A stretch of 34,366 nt of DNA, taken from the NCBI GenBank assembly GCA_964422925.1, contig CAYRDC010000024.1:1-34366 (forward strand). The letters run 5' to 3'. Both the position numbers and the translations under genes were made by a program. Numbering within the stretch: position 1 is the first letter of the stretch; the number at the start of each line of letters is the position of its first letter. The notes under the pieces were generated by a model. It was not told the DNA's origin. It did not search any database and worked only from the letters and a program-made list of their open reading frames with translations. Origin of the DNA: CAYRDC01 sp964422925 (GTDB lineage: Bacteria > Bacteroidota > Bacteroidia > Chitinophagales > S012-47). Below are positions 1 through 6,997 of the stretch, piece after piece.

Positions 1-50
1 TGGTAGCCGGTATTCAGTAGCCGGAAATTTGAGATTTCCTGAAAGAAATG

Positions 51-86
51 TCCCCCGCAGGCGGGGGAAGTCACGCCCCAGCGTGA
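51..86. repeat. two adjacent perfect hairpins
   Basis: The first inverted repeat pairs TCCCCCGC (51-58) with GCGGGGGA (61-68) across two bases. The second pairs TCACGC (71-76) with GCGTGA (81-86) around a CCCA loop. No T-run follows either stem, so a simple intrinsic terminator is unlikely. They fit the palindromic intergenic repeat class seen elsewhere in this window. Confidence 0.6.
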
Positions 87-168
87 CAGGGGGTGGACAA
101 AAAAGCCACCTGTCCTTCCGTGGATTCAGCGAAGGGAAACATACCTTCTGCATGCTGGCCCATTTCAA

Positions 169-191
169 GGCTTAAGTTACAAACTTAGGCC
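169..191. repeat. GGCTTAAGTT-type hairpin repeat, copy 1
   Basis: GGCTTAAGTT (169-178) pairs with AACTTAGGCC (182-191) around an ACA triloop, with one G-T wobble. A related hairpin lies at 531-553, also with a three-base loop. The downstream flank CAGTGAT here matches TAGTGAT there, so the two are diverged copies of one element. Confidence 0.6.
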
Positions 192-384
192 AGTGATAGT
201 TTTTAAGGCCGGGTGCAACTTTAACGAATGCTGCCTCGCGAACCTTAGTCAGGACTTACTCCTCACAGCTAAAGGCAAACGGCTCTGAAAAGTTTAGCGC
301 AGCGCAACTTAAACCTCCTGATGACCGGAAGTTTGCAACTTCTAACTAACGGCAACAATCTGAATCAGCCGGCATGCATCTTTG

Positions 385-426
385 GAATGTCGAATGTTGA
401 ATGCTGAATGCCGAAGTCAGAATGAA
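385..426. repeat. short tandem heptad repeat (GAATGNN)
   Basis: Six units of seven bases are read in register: GAATGTC, GAATGTT, GAATGCT, GAATGCC, GAAGTCA and GAATGAA. The unit start GAA is constant and the last two bases vary. The array is non-coding, and a function is not evident from sequence. Confidence 0.7.
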
Positions 427-530
427 GAAGGAAATATCGCTGACAGGAAGGCAAGCCTGGCTGTAATATCATCAGAAAATTCGGCTGGTTTTAAACATGC
501 TATCGATGCCGGAGGTATCGAACCTTTCCG

Positions 531-592
531 GGCTTAAATTGCGAACTTAAGCTAGTGATTTTGTGGGCTGGGCGCGCGAAGCGTGCCCAGCC
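531..592. repeat. hairpin repeat copy 2 followed by a long GAA-loop hairpin
   Basis: 531-553 is the second copy of the GGCTTAA hairpin, with a GCG loop and one mismatch. Immediately after it, 566-577 pairs with 581-592 as a 12-bp stem with one G-T wobble around a GAA triloop (578-580). The GAA triloop recurs in the hairpins at 1555-1571 and 1606-1622 on the other side of the A+T-rich ORF, which suggests one repeat family. Confidence 0.65.
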
Positions 593-717
593 GAACCATC
601 AGAGAGTTTCTGTAAATAAATGCCATTCCGGCTTAAGCCCTGACCCTTGAAGAAATGACTCTCAATTAAACAACAGAAGGAGAAACTGTATTTTTAATCC
701 CGTAATAGAACCTTACA

Positions 718-1386
718 ATGAAAACTACTTCATTAGCCGTACTGATGTCATTAATTGGAATATATGGCATAAATATGAACGTAAAAGCTCAGGACGATTC
801 GATTAAAACCGCCAAAACCAAACAAAATTCAATTGAACTTATTTTACCACATTACAATTTTCTGGATGGAAGTCCAAAAGTTTCGTTACGGTATTTTGGA
901 TTAAATAATTTTGGTGTGGCCTATAACAGGATTTCAAGAATGAATAAATGGGCAATAAGTATCTCCATCAGTTATTTTGAATTATGGTATGATGGTTTTT
1001 ATTTAAATAATCATGCTAAGCCTGGAGACATAGCCATCAGATCAAACCTTTATTTATCGGGCATTTATTTCCGTAATCTTATAAACACTCGTTTTACATC
1101 TCTTTATACAGGAGCAGGGGTAAACTTTCGAGGAGGAACTGAAATAATTTATACCATTCCCTATGGATGGGATAACACTGAATATCCAGTGCCACTTTTG
1201 GATGCAGGATTGCGAGTTGCAGTAATGGAAAAAGTTAATCTCCCGTTTAATTTCATGCTGACTGGGCAGGTAAGTTTTACCCGTTACTTTTATCGGTATT
1301 TCAGGGGAAATGGAATCCCGCCACTTGATGGCGGTTCTACTAAAAACCTGATTACCTACCGGATTGAAGTCGGATATCGGTTCTGA
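718..1386 (+). CDS. putative outer-membrane beta-barrel-like exported protein, A+T-rich
   Basis: 222-residue hypothetical protein. The N-terminus has a short basic start, a hydrophobic core and an AQ-type end near residue 25, as in a signal peptide. The rest is rich in alternating aromatic and polar residues and ends in YRIEVGYRF, so the chain closes on phenylalanine. That pattern is typical of outer-membrane beta-strands and the C-terminal barrel signal. No enzyme motif is seen. Codons are A/T-ending and the region is visibly A+T-rich, unlike the G+C-rich genes downstream. It also sits alone between hairpin repeat clusters. This composition suggests horizontal acquisition or a recently arrived orphan gene. 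The family is not recognised, and barrel topology is inferred from amino-acid pattern only. Confidence 0.6.
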   Translation: MKTTSLAVLMSLIGIYGINMNVKAQDDSIKTAKTKQNSIELILPHYNFLDGSPKVSLRYFGLNNFGVAYNRISRMNKWAISISISYFELWYDGFYLNNHAKPGDIAIRSNLYLSGIYFRNLINTRFTSLYTGAGVNFRGGTEIIYTIPYGWDNTEYPVPLLDAGLRVAVMEKVNLPFNFMLTGQVSFTRYFYRYFRGNGIPPLDGGSTKNLITYRIEVGYRF

Positions 1387-1778
1387 TTCGAAAAATAAAT
1401 ATTTGCAACGCTGCGCAACTGCATGTGTATTACTTTCAGTAAAACCACTCCATCCTTAAAACCAACAGCTAAATAGCAGGCCAACTACTTCCCTCAGTAT
1501 CCCTCAGTACCGAAGGTTAAAAGCACCAAATCTCCCGGCTTAAGCCACAACCCTCGATGCCGAAGGCATCGCACATGTATAGCCGGAAAAATCAAAGAAA
1601 AACCGCGACCCCGAAGGGGTCGAACTATCACGGTCCTGCACGAATAAGTGTTGTTATTCATGGCGCGGAGCGCCAGCAAAGCCTCTGAGAGTATTGATTA
1701 ACACCAACCGGACAACAACCAACACCTAAAGGCTAAGGACTGATGGTTAATTGCCGCACGAATCCGTAAATTGGCGGC
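1387..1778. other. gene-free stretch with palindromic repeats
   Basis: This region separates the A+T-rich ORF from the NIF3-family gene. It contains the CGGCTTAAGCC word (1536-1546) and three hairpins at 1555-1571, 1606-1622 and 1661-1675. A 61-codon minus-strand ORF crosses the hairpins but looks like translated repeat. No clear promoter box for the downstream gene was found, although TAAATTGG at 1767-1774 is a weak -7-like match just before the start codon. Confidence 0.55.
1535..1675. repeat. cluster of three triloop hairpins after a CGGCTTAAGCC word
   Basis: CGATGCC/GGCATCG (1555-1571) and CGACCCC/GGGGTCG (1606-1622) each close on a GAA loop. TGGCGC/GCGCCA (1661-1675) closes on GGA. The 23-mer at 1535-1557 matches the 23-mer at 628-650 on the far side of the 718-1386 ORF at 19 positions, so related repeats bracket that ORF. 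Their biological role is unknown. Confidence 0.65.
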
Positions 1779-2873
1779 ATGAAAATCAGGGAACTTACGC
1801 AAGCGCTGGAGCAATGGGCTTCCCAGTCACTCCAGGAGTCGTACGACAATTCAGGCCTTCAGGCCGGCAACCCGGAGGCGGAAATCAAAGGAGTGCTGGT
1901 TTGCCTGGATATCACCGAAGCCATCGTGGAGGAAGCCATAGAGAAGCAATGCAACCTGGTCATATCGCATCATCCGCTGCTGTTTACGCCCCTCCGCTCG
2001 CTGACCGGGGCCGGCTGGGTGGAGCGAACCCTTTTGCTGGCCGTGAAAAAGGATATCGCCCTGTATTCCATGCACACCAACCTGGACAACGTGACGCACG
2101 GGGTGAACCGGGAGCTCTGCCAGCGCCTGGGGCTGACCGACACACAGGTCCTCCGGCCCGGCAGCGGACCGCTGAAGAAACTCTACACTTTTGTACCGGA
2201 AGAGCAGGCCGCAGAAGTCCGGCAGGCCCTGTTCGATGCCGGGGCGGGGCATATCGGCCGGTATGACCACTGCAGCTACAACACCAAAGGCTTCGGCACC
2301 TTCCGGGCGGGGGAGGGCACCAATCCCTACGTGGGCGAAAAAGGAAAAGAGCACCACGAACCCGAAATCCGCATCGAAGCCGTGTTCCCCGCCTGGCTGG
2401 AAAAGCAGGTGGTGAGTGCCCTGCTGGAGGCCCATCCTTACGAGGAGGTGGCTTACGACATCATCCCGCTCGGCAACCGCGACCCGCGCACCGGGGCCGG
2501 CATGGTAGGCTCGCTGCCGGAGCCCATGGACGAAACCGCTTTCCTGCGCCACGTGGCGCAGGCTCTGGAATGCCACGGCCTTCGCCACAGCCCGCTCACC
2601 GGTCGGAAAGTGCAGCGCGTGGCCGTTTGCGGGGGCGCGGGCAGCTTCCTGCTCGAAGATGCCATCCGCGCGGGTGCCCAGGCCTTTGTAACAGCCGATG
2701 TGAAATATCACCGCTTTTTTGACACGGACAGCAAAATCCTGCTGGCCGATGCCGGCCATTACGAAACCGAACAGTATACCATGCAACTCATCGCAGGGTT
2801 CATCAGGGAAAAATTTTCTACCTTTGCGCTGCATTTGACGAGCCTCAACACAAACCCCGTAAATTACCTGTAA
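1779..2873 (+). CDS. NIF3-family (DUF34/YbgI-type) dinuclear metal-binding protein
   Basis: 364 residues, the length of the long YqfO-like branch of the NIF3 family, in which a roughly 100-residue PII/CutA-like domain is inserted between two halves of the metal-binding core. Metal-ligand motifs are visible: SHHP (His64, His65), HTNLD (Asp103 region) and, near the C-terminus, GHYETEQ (His327, Glu331). The family forms hexameric toroids with a two-metal site. Database names such as GTP cyclohydrolase 1 type 2 homolog rest on limited evidence, so the reaction is uncertain. The ATG at 1779 places the family-typical opening MKIRELTQALE at the N-terminus. The next gene starts 4 bp after the stop, so the two are probably co-transcribed. 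Confidence 0.93.
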   Translation: MKIRELTQALEQWASQSLQESYDNSGLQAGNPEAEIKGVLVCLDITEAIVEEAIEKQCNLVISHHPLLFTPLRSLTGAGWVERTLLLAVKKDIALYSMHTNLDNVTHGVNRELCQRLGLTDTQVLRPGSGPLKKLYTFVPEEQAAEVRQALFDAGAGHIGRYDHCSYNTKGFGTFRAGEGTNPYVGEKGKEHHEPEIRIEAVFPAWLEKQVVSALLEAHPYEEVAYDIIPLGNRDPRTGAGMVGSLPEPMDETAFLRHVAQALECHGLRHSPLTGRKVQRVAVCGGAGSFLLEDAIRAGAQAFVTADVKYHRFFDTDSKILLADAGHYETEQYTMQLIAGFIREKFSTFALHLTSLNTNPVNYL

Positions 2874-2877
2874 GCTT

Positions 2878-3639
2878 ATGGCAGCAGTGAAAGCAGCAAA
2901 AGCAGCAACCAAGGAAGTAAGCATTGAAGAAAAACTGAAAATCCTTTTCCAGCTCCAGCAGCTACATTCCAAACTCGATGAAATTGAAGTGCTCAAGGGC
3001 GAGCTTCCCATGGAGGTCAAAGACCTGGAAGATGAACTCGAAGGACTGAACCTCCGCATTGAAAAACTGGAGGAAGAGCTGAATGAAATGGAAGAACAGC
3101 TGAACAACAACAAGCTGAAGGCCAAGGAATGTGAAGACCTGATTGCCAAGTACGAAAAGCAGCAGAAAAACGTAAAGAACAGCCGCGAATTCGATGCCCT
3201 GACCAAGGAAATTGAATTGCAGACCCTGGAAATCCAGCTCATTGAAAAACGCTCCAATGAAACCAAAGAGCAGATAGAGCAAAAGAAAGCCTACCTGGAA
3301 GAGAGCAAAGAGCTGATTGCCTCCAAAGAGAAAATCTTGGAAGAAAAACGCAAGGAGCTGGAAAAAATCATAGCCGAAACCGAAAAGGAAGAAAAGAAGC
3401 TGGAAAAAAAGGCTAAAGACACAGAGAAGAAAGTGGAGGACCGCCTGTTGAAAGCCTATTACCGTATCCGGAAAGCCTATAAGAACGGCCTGGCCGTGGT
3501 GGCCTACGAGCGCGATTCCTGCGGTGGATGCCACGCCATCATCCCGCCCCAGCGGCAGGCTGAGATACGCCAGCGCAAGAAAATCATAGTGTGCGAGCAC
3601 TGCGGCCGCGTGCTGGTTGACCCCGACATGGCCGGCTGA
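2878..3639 (+). CDS. coiled-coil protein with C4 zinc ribbon (COG1579-like)
   Basis: 253 residues. An Ala/Lys-rich N-terminal tail is followed by a long, highly charged coiled coil (about residues 20-190, rich in E, K, L and Q in heptads). The compact C-terminal zinc ribbon has two CxxC pairs, CGGC and CEHC, about 20 residues apart. This is the C4-type zinc-ribbon family. In other phyla, members have been linked to RNA handling, sigma-54 or secretion components, but the role in Bacteroidota is not settled. No membrane segment or signal peptide is seen, so it is probably cytoplasmic. Close spacing behind the NIF3-family gene, an arrangement I recall from other Bacteroidota, suggests a shared transcript ending at the terminator at 3666-3695. 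Confidence 0.9.
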   Translation: MAAVKAAKAATKEVSIEEKLKILFQLQQLHSKLDEIEVLKGELPMEVKDLEDELEGLNLRIEKLEEELNEMEEQLNNNKLKAKECEDLIAKYEKQQKNVKNSREFDALTKEIELQTLEIQLIEKRSNETKEQIEQKKAYLEESKELIASKEKILEEKRKELEKIIAETEKEEKKLEKKAKDTEKKVEDRLLKAYYRIRKAYKNGLAVVAYERDSCGGCHAIIPPQRQAEIRQRKKIIVCEHCGRVLVDPDMAG

Positions 3640-3665
3640 GCCGTTTGCTGAAAAAAACATATCCG

Positions 3666-3695
3666 CCCGCGCAACCCCTGTTGCGCGGGTTTTTT
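3666..3695 (+). terminator. intrinsic terminator after the zinc-ribbon gene
   Basis: A perfect 10-bp stem CCCGCGCAAC (3666-3675) / GTTGCGCGGG (3680-3689) with a CCCT loop is followed directly by six T. It lies 26 bp after the zinc-ribbon stop and before the TPR gene, so it separates the two transcription units. Confidence 0.92.
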
Positions 3696-3723
3696 ATACC
3701 TTAACGGTTCATTTTTCCTTTAT

Positions 3724-5199
3724 ATGAGAATCCTTCCCCTTATCTTGGCATTTGTGTGGCCCGTAACGCTCCCGGCAGGCCATTTTACCTTCACACCGCT
3801 TTGCCGGGAAGCCTACCGGGAAATCCTTTCGCTCCGCCTCGAAAAGGGTGAACAGGTGCTCCAAAAAGCCGCGGAGGAAGACCCGGATAACCTGATGCCG
3901 GTGTACCTCGAAAATTACATCGACTTTTTCAGGCTGTACATTTCGGAGGACGAGGCGCTTTATTACAGCATCCGGGACCATAAGAAGGAAAGGCTCAGGA
4001 AACTCGAAACGGGCGACCGCGCATCGCCCTGGTATCTTTTCACACAGGCGGGCGTGCACCTGCAATGGGCCATCACCCGGCTGAAGTTCCAGGCTTACCT
4101 GACCGCCTTCCGGGAAGTGAAACAGACGCGCAATCTGCTGGAGCTGAACACCTACCTGCACCCGGATTTCCTGCCGAACCGCCAGTATGCCGCGGTGCTG
4201 GAAGCAGTGGCGGGTGCCATACCCGATGAATACAAATGGGGCGCCCGCATCCTGGGGCTGGAAGGCAGCGTGGAAGCCGGCATCAAAAACCTGGAATACC
4301 TGGTGGGGCTGGACGAGGCCGCCTTCCCGTTTAAAAAGGAATGCCTCACCCTGTACGCTTTTCTGGCGCTCCACTTGCAGCACGATAACCGCACCGCCTG
4401 GGAAATCGTGAACCGCCCGGAATTCAACGATCCGGATAATTTGCTGGCCAGTTTTGTCAAGGCGCACGTGGCCATGTACACGGGGCACAATGACGCGGCT
4501 GTGGAAATACTGGACCACCGTCCCCGGGGGCCGGAGTATATTCCTTTTTATTTCCTCGACTACATGAGCGGGCTGGCGCGCGTCCGCAAACTCGACCCGG
4601 AGGCCGGGCGTTGGTTTCGGCTCTACCTGGAGAACTACCAGGGCAAAAACTACCTGAAGGAATGTTATCAGAAACTGGGCTGGGTCGCCCTGCTTCAGGG
4701 AGACACAGCCGGCTACCGGCATTATATGGAACTTTGTCTGAGCGAGGGAGAAGCCATTGTGGACCCCGACAAGGCGGCTGAAGCGGAAGCCGGCTGGGGA
4801 TTTATACCGGATATCACCCTGCTGAAGGCCCGCCTGCTGTTTGACGGAGGGTACTATGACCAAGCCCTGCAGCAATTGGCAGGACACCGCGTGGAAGATT
4901 TTTCCTCAAAGCACGACCAGGTGGAATTTACCTACCGGGCCGGCCGGATTTACCACTATTTGGGGGATTACGAGAAAGCCCTGGGTTATTATTTTGCCAC
5001 CATCAAGAACGGTGCTGGCGAGCCCTGGTACTTTGCCGCCAACGCGGCCCTGCAGTCCGGGCTCATTTACGAAGCGCAGGGCGATTACGAGAAGGCCCGC
5101 TATTTCTACAACAAGTGCCTTTCGATGGACGAAGTGGAATACAAAACCAGCCTTGACGCGCAGGCCAAAGCTGGTTTGAACCGGATAAAGGAAAAATAA
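3724..5199 (+). CDS. exported tetratricopeptide-repeat protein
   Basis: 491 residues. The N-terminus has a hydrophobic signal segment (MRILPLILAFVWPVTLPAG), so the protein is probably exported to the periplasm or cell surface. The body is all helical. Two clear TPR units lie near the C-terminus, each with the GDYEKA turn (HYLGDYEKALGYY and EAQGDYEKARYFY), and less regular helical pairs precede them. No catalytic motif, lipobox or T9SS domain is present. TPR proteins act as protein-interaction scaffolds, and the partner is not evident. It is isolated by a terminator on each side and so is likely monocistronic. The ATG at 3724 is the only start that preserves the whole signal peptide. Confidence 0.85.
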   Translation: MRILPLILAFVWPVTLPAGHFTFTPLCREAYREILSLRLEKGEQVLQKAAEEDPDNLMPVYLENYIDFFRLYISEDEALYYSIRDHKKERLRKLETGDRASPWYLFTQAGVHLQWAITRLKFQAYLTAFREVKQTRNLLELNTYLHPDFLPNRQYAAVLEAVAGAIPDEYKWGARILGLEGSVEAGIKNLEYLVGLDEAAFPFKKECLTLYAFLALHLQHDNRTAWEIVNRPEFNDPDNLLASFVKAHVAMYTGHNDAAVEILDHRPRGPEYIPFYFLDYMSGLARVRKLDPEAGRWFRLYLENYQGKNYLKECYQKLGWVALLQGDTAGYRHYMELCLSEGEAIVDPDKAAEAEAGWGFIPDITLLKARLLFDGGYYDQALQQLAGHRVEDFSSKHDQVEFTYRAGRIYHYLGDYEKALGYYFATIKNGAGEPWYFAANAALQSGLIYEAQGDYEKARYFYNKCLSMDEVEYKTSLDAQAKAGLNRIKEK

Positions 5200-5230
5200 A
5201 GGGAAACCCTTTTTTACCGCTGTATGGCGG

Positions 5231-5258
5231 TTAACCGGTATTCCGCCCGGTTAATTTT
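5231..5258. terminator. probable intrinsic terminator between convergent genes
   Basis: TTAACCGG (5231-5238) pairs perfectly with CCGGTTAA (5247-5254) around an 8-base loop and is followed by TTTT. A smaller hairpin AAAGGG/CCCTTT at 5198-5212 with a T-run overlaps the TPR stop. Together they plausibly end the TPR transcript before the convergent T9SS gene. Confidence 0.6.
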
Positions 5259-5448
5259 CCTTCCGGAATTCATAGATCAACTCATTCTCTGTGAGTTTCT
5301 TCCTGGCAGGACAATGGGAAAAGGAGATTCGTTTATAGCCCTGTCTTGATCAAGGCGGGGAGAAGGTTGGACGCAGAAAACATCCGGAAAACAGCCAACT
5401 CTGGCTGTATGGTATAATTGCCCGGAGGGTTTTGTCACCCGGAAAAAA

Positions 5449-6978
5449 TTATTGTTTGGAAAGGGTTGCGCGGTATTGCCGGTGCCCGGTTTGAAGCAGC
5501 ACGCAATACCATCCTGCCGGCAGGCCGGAAAGGTTCAGAAAGTATTTTTCGCTGCCGGGGGGAACCACTTCCTGCAGCAGGCGCTGGCCGGTTTCATTAA
5601 ACACGCTTAGCACGGCAGGACCTTGCATGGGCGGTACATGAAGGATGGCGGTTTTCCGGGTCGGATTGGGATAAATCGCCAATGGCAGCGTGGCCGGCTT
5701 TTCCACGGTTCCGAGTATGCTGAAATCCAGTGGGCTGCCCCAGGTTTCGATTCCTTTCTGGTAATAAACGATTTTCCGGGTTTCAAAACCAATGCCCGGG
5801 TAAGTGCGGTGATACCAGGTAATGCCCAGCCCATCGCCATACACCACCTGCAGGCTGTCGTTCATGCCGGGGGTGGGCGAGAGGCAATGGTTCAGGCTGT
5901 CGTAGGCCCACCAGCGCATGGGACGCTGTTGCATGCGGGGGCCGAGGCTGTCGGCAAAGAAGGTGATGTTAAAACCCGCCCAGGGCCCTTCGAAATACAG
6001 GGTTCGGGTCAGGCTGTCAAGGTATTGAATCCGGCTGAGGACGACTGTGTCGCGCAACGTATCGGTGACCGCCAGCACGCCTTGGCCGGTTACCGGGTCA
6101 TTGTAGGCATCGACCAGGCTGCGTTGCCAGGTAAACCAAAGCGTGTCTGCGTTGACACTGGTATCAGCTTTAAGCAGGAAATGCCTTACCAGCAAACTGT
6201 CGGTGCGGCACCCCGCGAAACCGCAACTCAACCGTTTGCCGAGGTAATGAAATTCATTGCCGGGCAGCAGGTTAAACAGGGAAGCGGCACGGGGCCGGTC
6301 AATCCCCATTTTCCGGAACGGCATGCCGGCCAAATGGTAAGTAGTTGTGTCGTTAGGGAAATCTCTGAAGTTAAAGGCCCGGACCAGGCCGAAATTCAGG
6401 CTCAAAACAAACTTTTTCCCGTTCAGTGGATGCGAAACGGGGTTGCCCCCCGCGTCCTTCACCTGGAGCTGGAAGGTTTTGCTCCAGTCAGACCAGGTAA
6501 AGACCTTTTCGAACCCGGCTTTCACGATGGTTGCCTCTACGTAATTCCCGTTGGGAAAATCATACATGTGATAGGTATAACCGGGTGACGGAGTGGTTCG
6601 TATGCTGATGGGCTCGCCCTGCGCGTTATAAAACAGGTTTTCCCCGTTTTGCCGGATGCGGATGCTGTCACCCAGCCAGGAAGGGGCTTGGGTGTTTTGG
6701 GTGCAGGAACCCGGCAGGCCTGTCTGTGCCATTACCCTGCGCGCGGGATACCAGACGGTGTCCTGCAGGTCGGTGCGGAAGCTGTCGAAATAAACGGGCA
6801 GCAATTCCGGGCCACGGTAATAGTACAGGCTGTCGGTGTGGATGGCCTGAAAACCGGCCTGCGCGGTGGCTTCCCGGGTGCCTGACAAGCCGGCAATTAT
6901 TAACAGGAAAAGGTACAGAGCAACCCCGGAGCGGGGCCGGGAATTAAGTAGCTTTGAGATGGATAGTTGTTCCGGCAC
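5449..6978 (-). CDS. T9SS-sorted secreted protein of unknown function
   Basis: About 510 residues from the proposed GTG start. A hydrophobic signal peptide (VALYLFLLIIAGLSG, then ATAQ) precedes a beta-rich, aromatic-rich body with no recognised catalytic motif. The last ~75 residues are a T9SS type A sorting domain opening with IYPNPTRKTAILHV and continuing to GLPAGWYCVLLQTG, so the protein should cross the outer membrane and be anchored or released at the surface. The open frame reaches back to 7098, but that would overlap the divergent hydrolase gene and place about 60 residues before the hydrophobic core. No in-frame ATG lies near the signal peptide. GTG at 6978-6976 gives a normal ~40-residue export signal and leaves a 19-bp divergent gap. 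Confidence 0.8.
   Translation of the reverse strand: MPEQLSISKLLNSRPRSGVALYLFLLIIAGLSGTREATAQAGFQAIHTDSLYYYRGPELLPVYFDSFRTDLQDTVWYPARRVMAQTGLPGSCTQNTQAPSWLGDSIRIRQNGENLFYNAQGEPISIRTTPSPGYTYHMYDFPNGNYVEATIVKAGFEKVFTWSDWSKTFQLQVKDAGGNPVSHPLNGKKFVLSLNFGLVRAFNFRDFPNDTTTYHLAGMPFRKMGIDRPRAASLFNLLPGNEFHYLGKRLSCGFAGCRTDSLLVRHFLLKADTSVNADTLWFTWQRSLVDAYNDPVTGQGVLAVTDTLRDTVVLSRIQYLDSLTRTLYFEGPWAGFNITFFADSLGPRMQQRPMRWWAYDSLNHCLSPTPGMNDSLQVVYGDGLGITWYHRTYPGIGFETRKIVYYQKGIETWGSPLDFSILGTVEKPATLPLAIYPNPTRKTAILHVPPMQGPAVLSVFNETGQRLLQEVVPPGSEKYFLNLSGLPAGWYCVLLQTGHRQYRATLSKQ
6949..6956 (+). promoter_or_regulatory. Bacteroidota -7 box for the S15-type hydrolase gene
   Basis: TAGCTTTG fits TAnnTTTG exactly and ends 41 bp before the ATG at 6998. 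No clear TTG-type -33 element is seen. The box lies inside the 5' coding region of the divergent T9SS gene. Confidence 0.5.
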
Positions 6979-6997
6979 TGAACGGTAAAAATTGGTT

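Larger units (their letters stand above)
1..717. other. gene-free repeat-rich intergenic stretch
   Basis: No convincing reading frame is visible here. The stretch holds several hairpins and degenerate repeats, listed separately: perfect stems at 51-68 and 71-86, a GGCTTAA-type hairpin at 169-191 with a relative at 531-553, a 12-bp GAA-loop hairpin at 566-592, and a heptad array at 385-426. A loosely conserved word GCAACTT followed by a few bases and AAC occurs at 215-225, 304-314 and 335-346. The appearance is of decayed non-coding repeats, not a broken gene. Confidence 0.6.

Noticed and set aside
86..118. Terminator-like inverted repeat GACAGG...CCACCTGTC
   Set aside because: The stem is imperfect and shifted in register, and no T-run follows.
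1494..1679. 61-codon minus-strand ORF over the hairpin cluster
   Set aside because: It runs through three palindromes and reads like translated repeat (RPLRGRGFSL), with no upstream signal.
1851..3266. 471-codon minus-strand ORF
   Set aside because: It is antisense to the NIF3-family and zinc-ribbon genes, both with strong motifs. Its Ser/Phe-rich composition is what the reverse of Glu/Lys coiled-coil codons gives.
3709..4887. 392-codon minus-strand ORF opposite the TPR gene
   Set aside because: It is a shadow frame. The plus strand has a signal peptide and clear TPR units.
5623..6588. 321-codon plus-strand ORF opposite the T9SS protein
   Set aside because: It is a shadow of a gene with a signal peptide and a recognisable T9SS domain.
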